Source: an uncultured Bacteroidia bacterium (lineage in GTDB: Bacteria > Bacteroidota > Bacteroidia > Bacteroidales > UBA932). Taken from it: DNA of 64,000 nt. A model generated the notes under the pieces. It was not told the origin of the DNA. It made no database searches and saw only the letters and a list, made by a program, of their open reading frames with translations. A program made the position numbers and the translations under genes. The stretch's first letter is position 1, and each line of letters starts with the position of its first letter. The DNA lies in assembly GCA_902791945.1 (NCBI GenBank), contig CADAXR010000003.1, positions 1 through 64,000 of the forward strand. Reading direction: 5' to 3'. This document shows positions 16,991-25,703 of the stretch, piece after piece.

Positions 16991-18013
16991 TTAAATGTAG
17001 TCACTCTCCTTACCCCATAACTTCTCAAAACGGTTAATCTCCATCTCGTGTTTCAGGTCACGCAAGTAAGTCAGATAATCATATTCGGGTTTATAACCTA
17101 ATTGCTCCTTTGTCTTGGAAATGTCAAGCAGATAGGTAGGCGAATCCGGCTTATCCGCGCGAACGATAATCTTTGAAGGGTGGTTCTTTTCCCCAAACAC
17201 ATCAATAATACCCTGTATCTGGTCACGTCTGTTTACCACCCAGCCTGTCCCAACATTATAGGTCCCGCTTTCACCATTTGCAGAAAGACACTTCTCAATA
17301 ATCTGAGTACAGTCTTTCACATAGAAGACGTCACGGGCGGCATCCGGGCTACCCCACAACTCGATATCTTCCCCCCTTTTAGCCTGTTCAATAATGGCTC
17401 TTTGACCTGTCCAACGCGATACACCATCCACAAAGTATGTGGGCTTCGGATGATAACAAAAGATATTCGGGAAACGCAGAATGTAGAATCTGAAGTTGTA
17501 TTTCACGGCATAGTGATGAATGATATCGCATGCCGCATTCTTAGTTATGGCATACACAGAGTGGTCATTATCCAGAGGAAAACGAACTTCCGCATCAGCA
17601 GGTATGGGTTTCAGAGTACCTGTCAAATAAGTAATGTCCGACCATGATTTTGGAAACACAAAACGTTGGACTCCTGCCTTTACGGAATATTCAAGTACAT
17701 TGAGAGTCCCGTCAAGATTTGAGCGGACATACATATGCGGGTTGTATCCTTCCATGGTAGCGGGAAGAATGGCGGCCATGTGGATCACGCCATAGACATC
17801 CCGTCGCGGCAGTTTTTCAAATTCTGCCATATCCAGGATATCCACTGACTCATACCTGATTCCATAATCCGAAAAGAATCCGTTATCGCTTTTGCGCTTC
17901 CCGACTGCCACGACGTCGTAGCCTTTTTCTTTCAAGTACAGAGCCGTGTAGCAACCAACTTTGCCTGTTGCCCCGAAAACTACTATTGTCCTCATTGCCT
18001 TATTATTTGACAT
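16991..18013 (-). CDS. NAD-dependent epimerase/dehydratase (extended SDR)
   Basis: 340 residues. The N-terminal Rossmann motif G-A-T-G-K-V-G-C-Y is clear, and the catalytic Y-x3-K appears in Y-A-I-T-K-N-A. A late N-V-G-T-G segment fits nucleotide-sugar epimerases and reductases. The start is set at the ATG at 18013, which overlaps the stop of the ATP-grasp gene; the ATG at 17995 is an alternative six codons later. A longer in-frame extension to 18058 would overlap the upstream gene by more than 50 bases and is rejected. The substrate is probably a nucleotide sugar made by the same cassette. Confidence 0.82.
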   Translation of the reverse strand: MSNNKAMRTIVVFGATGKVGCYTALYLKEKGYDVVAVGKRKSDNGFFSDYGIRYESVDILDMAEFEKLPRRDVYGVIHMAAILPATMEGYNPHMYVRSNLDGTLNVLEYSVKAGVQRFVFPKSWSDITYLTGTLKPIPADAEVRFPLDNDHSVYAITKNAACDIIHHYAVKYNFRFYILRFPNIFCYHPKPTYFVDGVSRWTGQRAIIEQAKRGEDIELWGSPDAARDVFYVKDCTQIIEKCLSANGESGTYNVGTGWVVNRRDQIQGIIDVFGEKNHPSKIIVRADKPDSPTYLLDISKTKEQLGYKPEYDYLTYLRDLKHEMEINRFEKLWGKESDYI

Positions 18014-19205
18014 GAATAATCCTGCCGGTTTCTTTTTCGTATTCCGACAACAAACCATCCAACTCTTTTCTGTCTTCCGCTTTCACGATAAATTCACCAT
18101 ATCTATTGAGACTGCTTGTTATCTGATGTACATTGTCTCCTTCTTTGAGTTTGAGATTCAGGCTATATATTCCCGGCCATTGTTTTGCCTCTTCAAGCCC
18201 TCTATCATCAATATTTACAACTGTTCCTTCAGGCAGGCAGAAAAAATGTACAGCGGACGCTTTATCACTCCGCCCTGTAATGGTGTCGACAGATTCTCCT
18301 AAAGCAATATGAAGAAGTTGATCTTCAAGGTTGATTCCTGTTGAGAGCGGTGTAAGAATACTGGTGATATAATCGCCACCCAGCCTCGGGCTGGTTTCTA
18401 TCACAAATATGCCACGTTCATTTATTTTCAGTTCCGTATGCGAAGGGCAATTGTCAAACTTCATGGCAGCACTTATCTTGCAGACAATTTCCCTGACACT
18501 GTCTTTCTGCTCATCTGTGAGGTTTGCCGGCTGTTTATGTTCCAGCTCTACATTATAAGGGAACTCCGTCGTCGTTTTTTCCGTAAACTGAACAACTTCT
18601 GATTCTCCGTCATAGTGTAACCCCTCGATACTATATTCCTGACCTTCAATATATTCCTCGACAAGAACGGTGTCCAGCCTGGAGTTTTCCAAAGCCTCTT
18701 CAATGCTTGTCTTCAGTTCCCCGGTGTTTCGACAGAGTTTTACACCACGGCTTCCAGAGTTATCCCGTGGTTTAACAATCAGAGGAAAAACAAGCCCTTC
18801 AGCTTCCTCGATGCAGGAAACAAGTCTTCCATCAGCACAAGGGATTCCCCCAAGCTTAAACCGATTCTTCATCTGGTATTTATCAGTGGACCAAATGGCT
18901 GTATCGACCGAAAAGAACGGGAACCCGTATTTTTCAGCTATACGCGCCATCATCACCAGCGGTTTGTCAGTCGCGGCAGTCACAATGGCATTAATTCCAT
19001 ATTTCTCCACCACCGCACATGTCCTGTCATAGTCCTGACCGCCGACCACCTCAAAAGCATCCGCATCGTCCTTGCAGAAGGCCTCTTCACAAGGATCGAT
19101 GCCGACTACATAAAGCCCCATCCTGTGAGCCCGTCCAATGATGGACTTCTGAAGTTCACCGCATCCGAAAACGAGTATCCTCCTATTCGATCTCATTGAT
19201 TGCAT
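18003..19205 (-). CDS. ATP-grasp family ligase
   Basis: 400 residues. Layout is pre-ATP-grasp Rossmann (R-R-I-L-V-F-G-C-G near 7), central ATP-grasp with P-L-I-V-K-P-R-D-N-S-G-S-R-G-V (lysine and glycine-rich loop), V-L-V-E-E-Y-I-E-G, and H-T-E-L-K-I plus V-I-E-T-S-P-R-L-G-G-D (metal ligands), as in PurK and carbamoyl-phosphate-synthase-like ligases. Such enzymes join a carboxylate to an amine. In a nucleotide-sugar cassette behind a DegT aminotransferase, a plausible role is to acylate an amino sugar with an amino acid or hydroxy acid (inference). The start could also be the ATG at 19196. It overlaps the upstream aminotransferase gene by about 20 bases. Confidence 0.85.
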   Translation of the reverse strand: MQSMRSNRRILVFGCGELQKSIIGRAHRMGLYVVGIDPCEEAFCKDDADAFEVVGGQDYDRTCAVVEKYGINAIVTAATDKPLVMMARIAEKYGFPFFSVDTAIWSTDKYQMKNRFKLGGIPCADGRLVSCIEEAEGLVFPLIVKPRDNSGSRGVKLCRNTGELKTSIEEALENSRLDTVLVEEYIEGQEYSIEGLHYDGESEVVQFTEKTTTEFPYNVELEHKQPANLTDEQKDSVREIVCKISAAMKFDNCPSHTELKINERGIFVIETSPRLGGDYITSILTPLSTGINLEDQLLHIALGESVDTITGRSDKASAVHFFCLPEGTVVNIDDRGLEEAKQWPGIYSLNLKLKEGDNVHQITSSLNRYGEFIVKAEDRKELDGLLSEYEKETGRIIHVK

Positions 19206-20322
19206 TGATGTAGGTATCGCAAATGAAATCTATCTGCTCATCGGTCAAGGCTGCGTACATCGGGAGGGTAATCTCATTGTCCGTTACGTATTCTGTCCGA
19301 GGCAGAACCGCACCAAGTTCCTTGTAGGTGGAAAACTTGTGGCATGCGGGATAGTGGACACTGGTCTGGATACCGGCAGCGTGGATGAACTCGCGAATCC
19401 TGTTGCGACGCTCCCTGGTACTGTTCAGCAAGACAGTCGGGAAGATATAGTTGCTCACAAACTCTGTATTGTCATCGAAAGGGATAGCCAGGCCCTCTAC
19501 TTTACCGAGACGGTCGAGATAGTGCCTGCGTACACGGATACGGATATCCAGATCACCGGGGAGTTTCTTAAGCTGTTCAATGGCAATAGCGGCACGGATG
19601 TCATCCATACGGAAATTATAACCCAGACAGGTGATGTCATACTCAGTAGCATGTCCGCTTGCTCGCTGGTAACTCATGGTGCTCATACCGTGAGAGCGAA
19701 TGAGGCGGGCCTTCTTCTCCATCTCCTCGTTGTTCGTGATAAACATTCCCCCCTCGCCCGTAGAAATATTCTTATTGGAGAAGAAACTGAATGCGGCGCA
19801 GTCGCCAATGGTACCGAGTTTACGGCCTTTATATTCCGAAAGAGGGCCGTGGCAGGCGTCCTCAACCACTTTGAGGTTATGTTTTTTTGCGATGGCCATT
19901 ATCTCATCCATCCTTGCGGGGAAGCCAGCCATGTGGACTACGACAATACCTTTTGTCCTGGGGGAAATCTTGCGCTCAATATCGGCAGGATCAATATTGA
20001 TATGGTCGGGGCCGACGATGTCGGCAAAGACAGGTGTCGCTCCTACGTATCGGATACAGTTGCAAGAGGCGGCAAAAGTCAGCGAGGGGCAGATAACCTC
20101 ATCGCCAGGACCAAAGCCGCAGACCATACAGCAGACGTGAAGGGCGTCGGTGCAGTTGCTCATGGAGACTGCATACTTCACCTTCCACATATCTATAAAC
20201 ATCTGTTCCAGCTCAGCATTCTTCGGGCCGGTGGATATCCACCCGGACTTGATGGTATCATAGGCGGCCTGCGCCTCACGCTCATCAAAATTCAGATTAA
20301 AAAGAGGAATTCTGTATGCCAT
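19183..20322 (-). CDS. DegT/DnrJ/EryC1 family PLP-dependent sugar aminotransferase
   Basis: 379 residues, a complete fold-type I aminotransferase. Seen: G-P-K-N-A-E-L-E near 32, S-N-C-T-D-A-L-H near 55, V-V-E-D-A-C-H-G-P (PLP-ring Asp) and the PLP-lysine region S-F-F-S-N-K-N-I-S-T-G-E-G-G. These enzymes aminate keto-sugar nucleotides. The preceding gene encodes a FlaA1-type dehydratase that would supply a 4-keto-6-deoxy or related sugar, and the following ATP-grasp protein could acylate the new amine. Confidence 0.92.
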   Translation of the reverse strand: MAYRIPLFNLNFDEREAQAAYDTIKSGWISTGPKNAELEQMFIDMWKVKYAVSMSNCTDALHVCCMVCGFGPGDEVICPSLTFAASCNCIRYVGATPVFADIVGPDHINIDPADIERKISPRTKGIVVVHMAGFPARMDEIMAIAKKHNLKVVEDACHGPLSEYKGRKLGTIGDCAAFSFFSNKNISTGEGGMFITNNEEMEKKARLIRSHGMSTMSYQRASGHATEYDITCLGYNFRMDDIRAAIAIEQLKKLPGDLDIRIRVRRHYLDRLGKVEGLAIPFDDNTEFVSNYIFPTVLLNSTRERRNRIREFIHAAGIQTSVHYPACHKFSTYKELGAVLPRTEYVTDNEITLPMYAALTDEQIDFICDTYINAINEIE

Positions 20323-20328
20323 ATCAAT

Positions 20329-21537
20329 TTACATTTTTTGATCCAGGTTTTTACCTTTTTCCTCATGCCGGAAATTAGGAAGATAGGCTTCCAGTGCAGC
20401 GACAATTTCCGCTTTGGTGAAGTCAGGCTTGGCAAAAATTGACTCCAATTCGTCATACAACGCGTTCACGTCGCTTAATGGACGCCGCTTCCCCGCCTCA
20501 ATCACGCCGAGAGAATGGAAACGATCCATATTGACCTTCTCTCCGGACACATAAAATTCTTCATAGGATTTCTCACCGGTAGTGTCGCTTTCAGAATAGA
20601 CAACCGGCCAGTATTTTGTATCCTCCGGCATCCGGGAAGCATATTCCCGGGCCTGTTCGTCAGTGTCGAAGACGATTTTCTCATACCCCATCGCATGGAT
20701 AAAACGATCGCAGACAGAGCTGAATGTTATCATTTGATCTTCGCTGAGTTTTGGAAAGAACACTTCTCCCGACCGGCCTAATATGCATGCAAGCATACAA
20801 ATCTGCCCGCTTTCCTCAGGCGAAACAAAATAACGCCTTACATCTGACGGGGCGACCAGCGGCTGCCGTAGCATCATACGGTCTAGGAAACTTTGAGGCA
20901 ACGAACCGTTGGAAAATGCGACATTGGCAAAGCGTGCAGTAGTTACTGGGAACCGGTCGGCATAGGCCATGATCATATCTTCCATTACCCGTTTGCTGGC
21001 GCCCATGATATTGACAGGATTGGCCGCTTTATCCGTTGAAACGCAGAAAAAATGCCTTGGAGGGAACACGGTCATCAGGTCCAATAATTTCCGGGCTTTG
21101 ATATCATTGTTTTCCAAAAGAGCCTGAATGGAGTACTTGTCTTTTTCGCTCCTGACATGTTTATGAGCGGAGAAATTGGCCACGATGTCAAAACCCTTTT
21201 CTTCACGAAAAATCCGCTCAAAAATAGGATCGCTGAAATTGAGCGTATAGGTACGATAGTCCTCCGGGACAAACATCCCGTAAGTACTGCGAAGATCACG
21301 GGTCAATTGCGCCAGTCCGTTTTCACTCAAATCCACAACCACCAGTTTCCCTGGCCTGAAACGGCATACCGAACGGATAAACTGCGCACCGATTGAGCCG
21401 GCTCCGCCAATAACAAGCAGGGACTTCCCGGATATCTCCCGGGATAATTCTTCCTTGTGCGCTTCGATATCCTTCAGGAACATACTCTCTTCCCGGAAGG
21501 TCACGTTCTCACGGATAAACTTTGACAGATTGAGCAT
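20329..21537 (-). CDS. Soluble nucleotide-sugar 4,6-dehydratase-like SDR (polysaccharide biosynthesis family)
   Basis: 402 residues. After about 35 residues comes G-G-A-G-S-I-G-A-Q-F (NAD binding), then F-S-A-H-K-H-V and C-V-S-T-D-K-A-A-N-P-V-N-I-M-G-A-S-K-R, the hallmark of the FlaA1/CapD-type inverting dehydratases. There is no N-terminal membrane domain, so it is the short soluble form. It would convert a UDP- or other NDP-GlcNAc-like sugar to a 4-keto-6-deoxy sugar for the aminotransferase that follows seven bases later. C5-epimerising activity cannot be decided from sequence. Confidence 0.87.
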   Translation of the reverse strand: MLNLSKFIRENVTFREESMFLKDIEAHKEELSREISGKSLLVIGGAGSIGAQFIRSVCRFRPGKLVVVDLSENGLAQLTRDLRSTYGMFVPEDYRTYTLNFSDPIFERIFREEKGFDIVANFSAHKHVRSEKDKYSIQALLENNDIKARKLLDLMTVFPPRHFFCVSTDKAANPVNIMGASKRVMEDMIMAYADRFPVTTARFANVAFSNGSLPQSFLDRMMLRQPLVAPSDVRRYFVSPEESGQICMLACILGRSGEVFFPKLSEDQMITFSSVCDRFIHAMGYEKIVFDTDEQAREYASRMPEDTKYWPVVYSESDTTGEKSYEEFYVSGEKVNMDRFHSLGVIEAGKRRPLSDVNALYDELESIFAKPDFTKAEIVAALEAYLPNFRHEEKGKNLDQKM

Positions 21538-21543
21538 ATCAGG

Positions 21544-21948
21544 CTATTTCTGTTTAATAAGATTTTTCAGGATAGAGGAGGAAATGCCTTCAGTCCTTGG
21601 AAGAACGACGACCTCTCTTCCCTGCTTCCGGCAGTACTCTTTCGCCAGGACGAAGCCGTCGTGCGTCTGATCTTCACCGACCACGAACACATCAAAATCC
21701 ACCTGCCTGACGATTGCGTCGATATCTTTATAGATGACGACTTGATCCACGTATTTAATGGCATCAACCATATAGACCCTGTCCGTAATCGGACAGACAA
21801 GCTTCGCCTCGGGCTTGTATTTCAGCACAGTCTCATCATCCTGTACCGCAACAATCAGATAATCGCCATATTGTTTGGCCCGACGAAATAATTCTACATG
21901 GCCGAAATGCAACAGATCAAATACGCCGACCGTAAAAACCTTTTTCAT
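21544..21948 (-). CDS. TagD-like cytidylyltransferase (glycerol-3-phosphate type)
   Basis: 134 residues, the usual length of TagD-type enzymes. Motifs are G-V-F-D-L-L-H-F-G-H-V at the N-terminus (HxGH) and R-T-E-G-I-S-S-S near the C-terminus, against the usual R-T-x-G-I-S-T-T. The family makes CDP-glycerol from glycerol 3-phosphate; related members use ethanolamine phosphate or other small phospho-alcohols. The operon has a LicD protein but no TagB/TagF-type polymerase, so a single phospho-alcohol decoration rather than a teichoic chain is likely (inference). It overlaps the preceding GT gene by four bases. Confidence 0.88.
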   Translation of the reverse strand: MKKVFTVGVFDLLHFGHVELFRRAKQYGDYLIVAVQDDETVLKYKPEAKLVCPITDRVYMVDAIKYVDQVVIYKDIDAIVRQVDFDVFVVGEDQTHDGFVLAKEYCRKQGREVVVLPRTEGISSSILKNLIKQK

Positions 21949-23039
21949 TTCAATCCTTCTATTAATTCCTTACATTTATTATCAAACGAGAACGACATCT
22001 TGTCCGGACGAAGTCCTACACGGATTGGGACCGGCTCAGAGGCCATTAAAAGGGATTCCAACTCACCCGGCAAAGCGTCCCGATCCTCAATATCCGTCAC
22101 TTTACCATTTTTTTCATCCACCAGGCAGGCGGCGCCGGCACGTCCGGACACCCATACGTCAGCCCCACCCAGAAGAGCTTCATTGACCACAGCGCCAAAA
22201 GGCTCCAGATTGCTCAGCAGCGCCAGCACTCCGGCAATATTATACCAGGCATAGAGTTCCCGGCCCTCTAACCGTCCTGTAAAGATCACCCGGTCTCCCA
22301 TATATAAAGCCTGCTTCTGCAAGGATTCCATCTCCGGCCCTTCGCCGACAATGACCAAAACTGCATCCTCCACCCCACATTTTCCAAAGGCATCCAAAAG
22401 AATGTCCACATTCTTAATCGAAACCAGGCGTCCCACAAAAAGCAAGACACGATGCCCTGCAAGACCATAACGTTCAACACAGGCCTGACTTACCGGAAGT
22501 GCATCTTCCAAAGATTCCCGCATCTTTTTTTCATCCCGGATTATCGGCATCCAAAGTCCCTTTCCGAACCGAGCCCGATACCAGTCCCTGACCTGCGGCG
22601 TCACTGTGATGATGTCGTCAACCAGACGGGGGGCCCAGCCCCTGAGCCATCTATGCAACCGGGAAAAATCCCGCCCCCCTACAATCATATCAAGGCTGTC
22701 ATCACACATGGAAATGACACGGAATTTCTTCCGGCTGAAAAGACGGGCAAGCAGAACCTGGAAAAGGACCAGCTGGAATTCCGGGACAATCACCACATCC
22801 GGTTTCTCTTCACGGATACGTCGAAAGATTCCACGGCAGAACTTACGGTTGGGACCGCCCAGATCCACTCCGTCAAGATAGTCCGGCCGGAAACAGCAAA
22901 GTGATTCTATCCAATCAGGATTAAAAGCCTGGTCTGTCGCCACTCTTCTGTAAAAACACATGCGGAACCCCTCACGATGCAGCGCATTGTATAGATCAAT
23001 GCGATACGGGGCGATGCTTGTTCGAATAAAAATATTCAT
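21945..23039 (-). CDS. GT4-type glycosyltransferase
   Basis: 364 residues of GT-B fold. The C-terminal domain has L-L-F-V-G-R-L-V-S-I-K-N, V-I-V-G-E-G-P-E-M and S-N-L-E-P-F-G-A-V-V-N-E-A-L, the E-x7-E region of family 4. The N-terminal part is a typical acceptor-binding Rossmann domain without membrane segments. Sugar specificity is unknown. Its start codon overlaps the stop of the upstream beta-helix gene, and its end overlaps the cytidylyltransferase gene, so it is translated as part of the operon. Confidence 0.9.
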   Translation of the reverse strand: MNIFIRTSIAPYRIDLYNALHREGFRMCFYRRVATDQAFNPDWIESLCCFRPDYLDGVDLGGPNRKFCRGIFRRIREEKPDVVIVPEFQLVLFQVLLARLFSRKKFRVISMCDDSLDMIVGGRDFSRLHRWLRGWAPRLVDDIITVTPQVRDWYRARFGKGLWMPIIRDEKKMRESLEDALPVSQACVERYGLAGHRVLLFVGRLVSIKNVDILLDAFGKCGVEDAVLVIVGEGPEMESLQKQALYMGDRVIFTGRLEGRELYAWYNIAGVLALLSNLEPFGAVVNEALLGGADVWVSGRAGAACLVDEKNGKVTDIEDRDALPGELESLLMASEPVPIRVGLRPDKMSFSFDNKCKELIEGLK

Positions 23040-24496
23040 CAGATAACAATATTTTCACCTTTCAATGAGGTGGGATCGTTCCTCCTGACTTCAAACCGGA
23101 TGGGGCCGTCAATAATATTGCCCTGCATCACATTGCCGACATTGACAGTGCGGATTGTTGATTTCTTCTTCCTGCCGACCCTTAATTTTTTTCGTAAATC
23201 TATACAATATCCGTTGTTGATCCGGACAATCCGGTTACCTTCAATCCTGACATTTACTGCGGCATCATCACACAGGATTCCCCGATTTCCGTGCGCCCCC
23301 GCAATGTCATGAATATAATTATTCCGGATTATCAATCCATTATTCTTGGTCCAGACATATATCGCCCCAGAATCAATCAATGAACGGAAAACACGACTCC
23401 TGAAGTCATCAGACATGCATATCTCATTATTCTCTATGATGCCGCGAGTACCTTTTGTGTCCGGCTCTGCATAATGATTCCCTGCCCCAATAGCAGAATA
23501 TGAGAAATCCTCAAAATAATTGTCCGCTATCAGAAATCCATCCGCCTTACAATCGACGACAGGGTTAAATGAAACCCGCAAACCGTTATCAATAAAGCGG
23601 TTGTTCCGGATGACGCAATCATGGGATGAAGTCCACACATACACGCCCCACCGATAACATTTGCGCATTTCAGAATCATGCATCAAAAAATGGTCGGTAG
23701 CTTCCACATAAACGCATCCGGAACGGATTCCCTCAAAATGACAGCGGCTTATCTCAACACGTTCCGTCTTCAGGTCCTTCAACTTAATCATCCAGTCTCC
23801 ATCCCCATTCCCAAGAAAACGTACACCTTCTATGCTTAATTCTTTCAAAGATGTATTCTCAACAGTTAAGAAGCGGGTTGACTGACACGCATACAACTTG
23901 GGTCCGTCATCCTTAGGAGGTCCCCAAAGAAGATATCGAGGAAAACAACGGCCATATCGCAATTCTGACCACATCCCGGTCGAATATTTTGTTTCCCTGC
24001 GAAAAAAGATATGATTCCTGGTAATCTTCTCTATCGGATACAAAGCACCAATATACCATTGTGACAGAAGTAATGTATATTCTGACAATTCCTCTTTCGG
24101 AAGCGGGGTTTCACCTTTACAATGAATCATATACAATCCCTTATGGAAAGGGATACGGACCGGCCAGAGATAAGCCTGACGCATCTCCGTCCGGGTATCG
24201 ACATGGCAAAGCGAATTCAAATCAACATAACCGTTCTCTATACGGTATGCCGTTTCTCCGTTATCAGAGCCGACGAGGACCGCGTCATCGCCCAATATAC
24301 GGATGACGGTATTCTCAGAAGAAATACCGGACCAATCCCATAAATTATCCTTATAGAAATAAACACCTTTTGAAAGTCGTATATCAACAGAATCAGGTGC
24401 GTCTTTCAATGCTTCCCTCACCATAGAAGGAAGAGCGGTAAAGTCTTCTTGCGTTTGAACCAAGAAGGATACCAGGAGTGTTATTAACATACTCAT
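23039..24496 (-). CDS. Secreted parallel beta-helix protein of the glycan locus (copy 1)
   Basis: 485 residues. A short hydrophobic N-terminus (L-I-T-L-L-V-S-F-L-V-Q-T-Q) acts as a signal peptide. The rest shows beta-helix rungs such as C-V-I-R-N-N-R-F-I-D-N, L-I-I-R-N-N-Y-I-H-D-I and V-R-I-E-G-N-R-I-V. It shares its layout with the protein at 10787-12436, from the early K-G-V-F/Y-Y-K motif to the late R-T-V-N-V-G-N motif, but the two have diverged well beyond a recent duplication. A glycan lyase, epimerase or hydrolase role is plausible but cannot be shown. Neighbouring genes overlap on both sides. Confidence 0.82.
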   Translation of the reverse strand: MSMLITLLVSFLVQTQEDFTALPSMVREALKDAPDSVDIRLSKGVYFYKDNLWDWSGISSENTVIRILGDDAVLVGSDNGETAYRIENGYVDLNSLCHVDTRTEMRQAYLWPVRIPFHKGLYMIHCKGETPLPKEELSEYTLLLSQWYIGALYPIEKITRNHIFFRRETKYSTGMWSELRYGRCFPRYLLWGPPKDDGPKLYACQSTRFLTVENTSLKELSIEGVRFLGNGDGDWMIKLKDLKTERVEISRCHFEGIRSGCVYVEATDHFLMHDSEMRKCYRWGVYVWTSSHDCVIRNNRFIDNGLRVSFNPVVDCKADGFLIADNYFEDFSYSAIGAGNHYAEPDTKGTRGIIENNEICMSDDFRSRVFRSLIDSGAIYVWTKNNGLIIRNNYIHDIAGAHGNRGILCDDAAVNVRIEGNRIVRINNGYCIDLRKKLRVGRKKKSTIRTVNVGNVMQGNIIDGPIRFEVRRNDPTSLKGENIVI

Positions 24497-25698
24497 ATAA
24501 AAGAAAGGATACGCCCGCCTTGAATATCGGCATTTTTATTATGAAGAACATAGTTGCGCCCACGCTCCCCAAAAAGAATCGCCTCTTCAACGGGCATCTC
24601 AAGAGACCTCCTGAGTGCAGAGGCCAACCCATCGACCGTTTCGGTTTCCGGAACTATAAGGAACGGCCTGTACTCTTCCGGCATGCCCGGAAGCATATTG
24701 GCCACACAAAGCCTGCCGGACAATAAATATTCCATTGTTTTGGAAGGGAAAGAATAACGGGTATAACGTCCTTCTGAAGTTCTCGGGTTGACCAGGACAC
24801 GGGCTCTTGACTGAATCTCCCGCGCTTTCATAGGACTGACAAGCCCGAAATATTTAATTTGAGGATTTTCCCCGGAGATTCTTTTCAATTCATCTGCCAT
24901 AGGACCGGAACCGGCAATCCACAATTCGCTGTCGGGATTACTGCAGCGTTTGAAAGCGTCGACCAACAGCCCTACTCCATATCTTCTGTCTACCACTCCG
25001 GTATATGCAATTACAGAAGGAGCCTCTGTAAAACTGCCGACACCACACTCTCCCCCATTATCGGAAACAATCCCCTCCATAATCATCGTCCTGCATCCTC
25101 CGGGAAGGAAGTCCGTCATTGTCGGGGTCAATAAGATATATTGATCCCAGGTCTGCAACATTTCCATCGAACGGACCGTAAGCTTATGTTTCATCCAACG
25201 GCGAAGCCCCTTATAAGGCAAATTATCATTCATAATCGAAGGGATATCAGGCAACAGCACCGTTGTACAGACATCCGCTCCAGTCAAACGAATACTATTT
25301 TGCAAAGCGGCCTGAGCATAATACTCAGGTGCAGACAAAATAATGTGGATGCGCTCCCCGGCAGACCGGCGCAATATCTTTACAAGCAACCGCTGCAAAG
25401 CCCGTCGACGGCACACGACGAAAACAGGCCAGAGATTCAGGAATCCAACTGTTTGAATCTGCACCCCTTCTTCTTTATAGTTTTCTCCACGAGTAAACAG
25501 TTTCTTGTTTTTCCCGGGGAAAGACCCGACATTAGGAACACTGACCGCCGTTACATTGACATTCTCCCGGCCTGAAATTCCTTTAATTACATTCTTTTCA
25601 AAAATATGATTTGAAAAGACTATCCTCCCTTTGCTTTCTGAAAGCAGACTCTTCAGGAGTGCTTCCGGATAAAAATTTCCAATGAAAAGAACATTCAT
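24493..25698 (-). CDS. GT-B glycosyltransferase (GT4-like)
   Basis: 401 residues. The N-terminus reads N-V-L-F-I-G-N-F-Y-P. The C-terminal half contains I-A-Y-T-G-V-V-D-R-R-Y-G, L-W-I-A-G-S-G-P-M and R-T-S-E-G-R-Y-T-R-Y-S-F-P-S-K-T-M-E-Y, the donor-binding region seen in several capsule glycosyltransferases. No membrane segment. Donor and acceptor are unknown. It lies between the Wzy-like protein and the beta-helix protein, overlapping the latter by four bases. Confidence 0.85.
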   Translation of the reverse strand: MNVLFIGNFYPEALLKSLLSESKGRIVFSNHIFEKNVIKGISGRENVNVTAVSVPNVGSFPGKNKKLFTRGENYKEEGVQIQTVGFLNLWPVFVVCRRRALQRLLVKILRRSAGERIHIILSAPEYYAQAALQNSIRLTGADVCTTVLLPDIPSIMNDNLPYKGLRRWMKHKLTVRSMEMLQTWDQYILLTPTMTDFLPGGCRTMIMEGIVSDNGGECGVGSFTEAPSVIAYTGVVDRRYGVGLLVDAFKRCSNPDSELWIAGSGPMADELKRISGENPQIKYFGLVSPMKAREIQSRARVLVNPRTSEGRYTRYSFPSKTMEYLLSGRLCVANMLPGMPEEYRPFLIVPETETVDGLASALRRSLEMPVEEAILFGERGRNYVLHNKNADIQGGRILSFI

Positions 25699-25703
25699 AA
25701 TTA

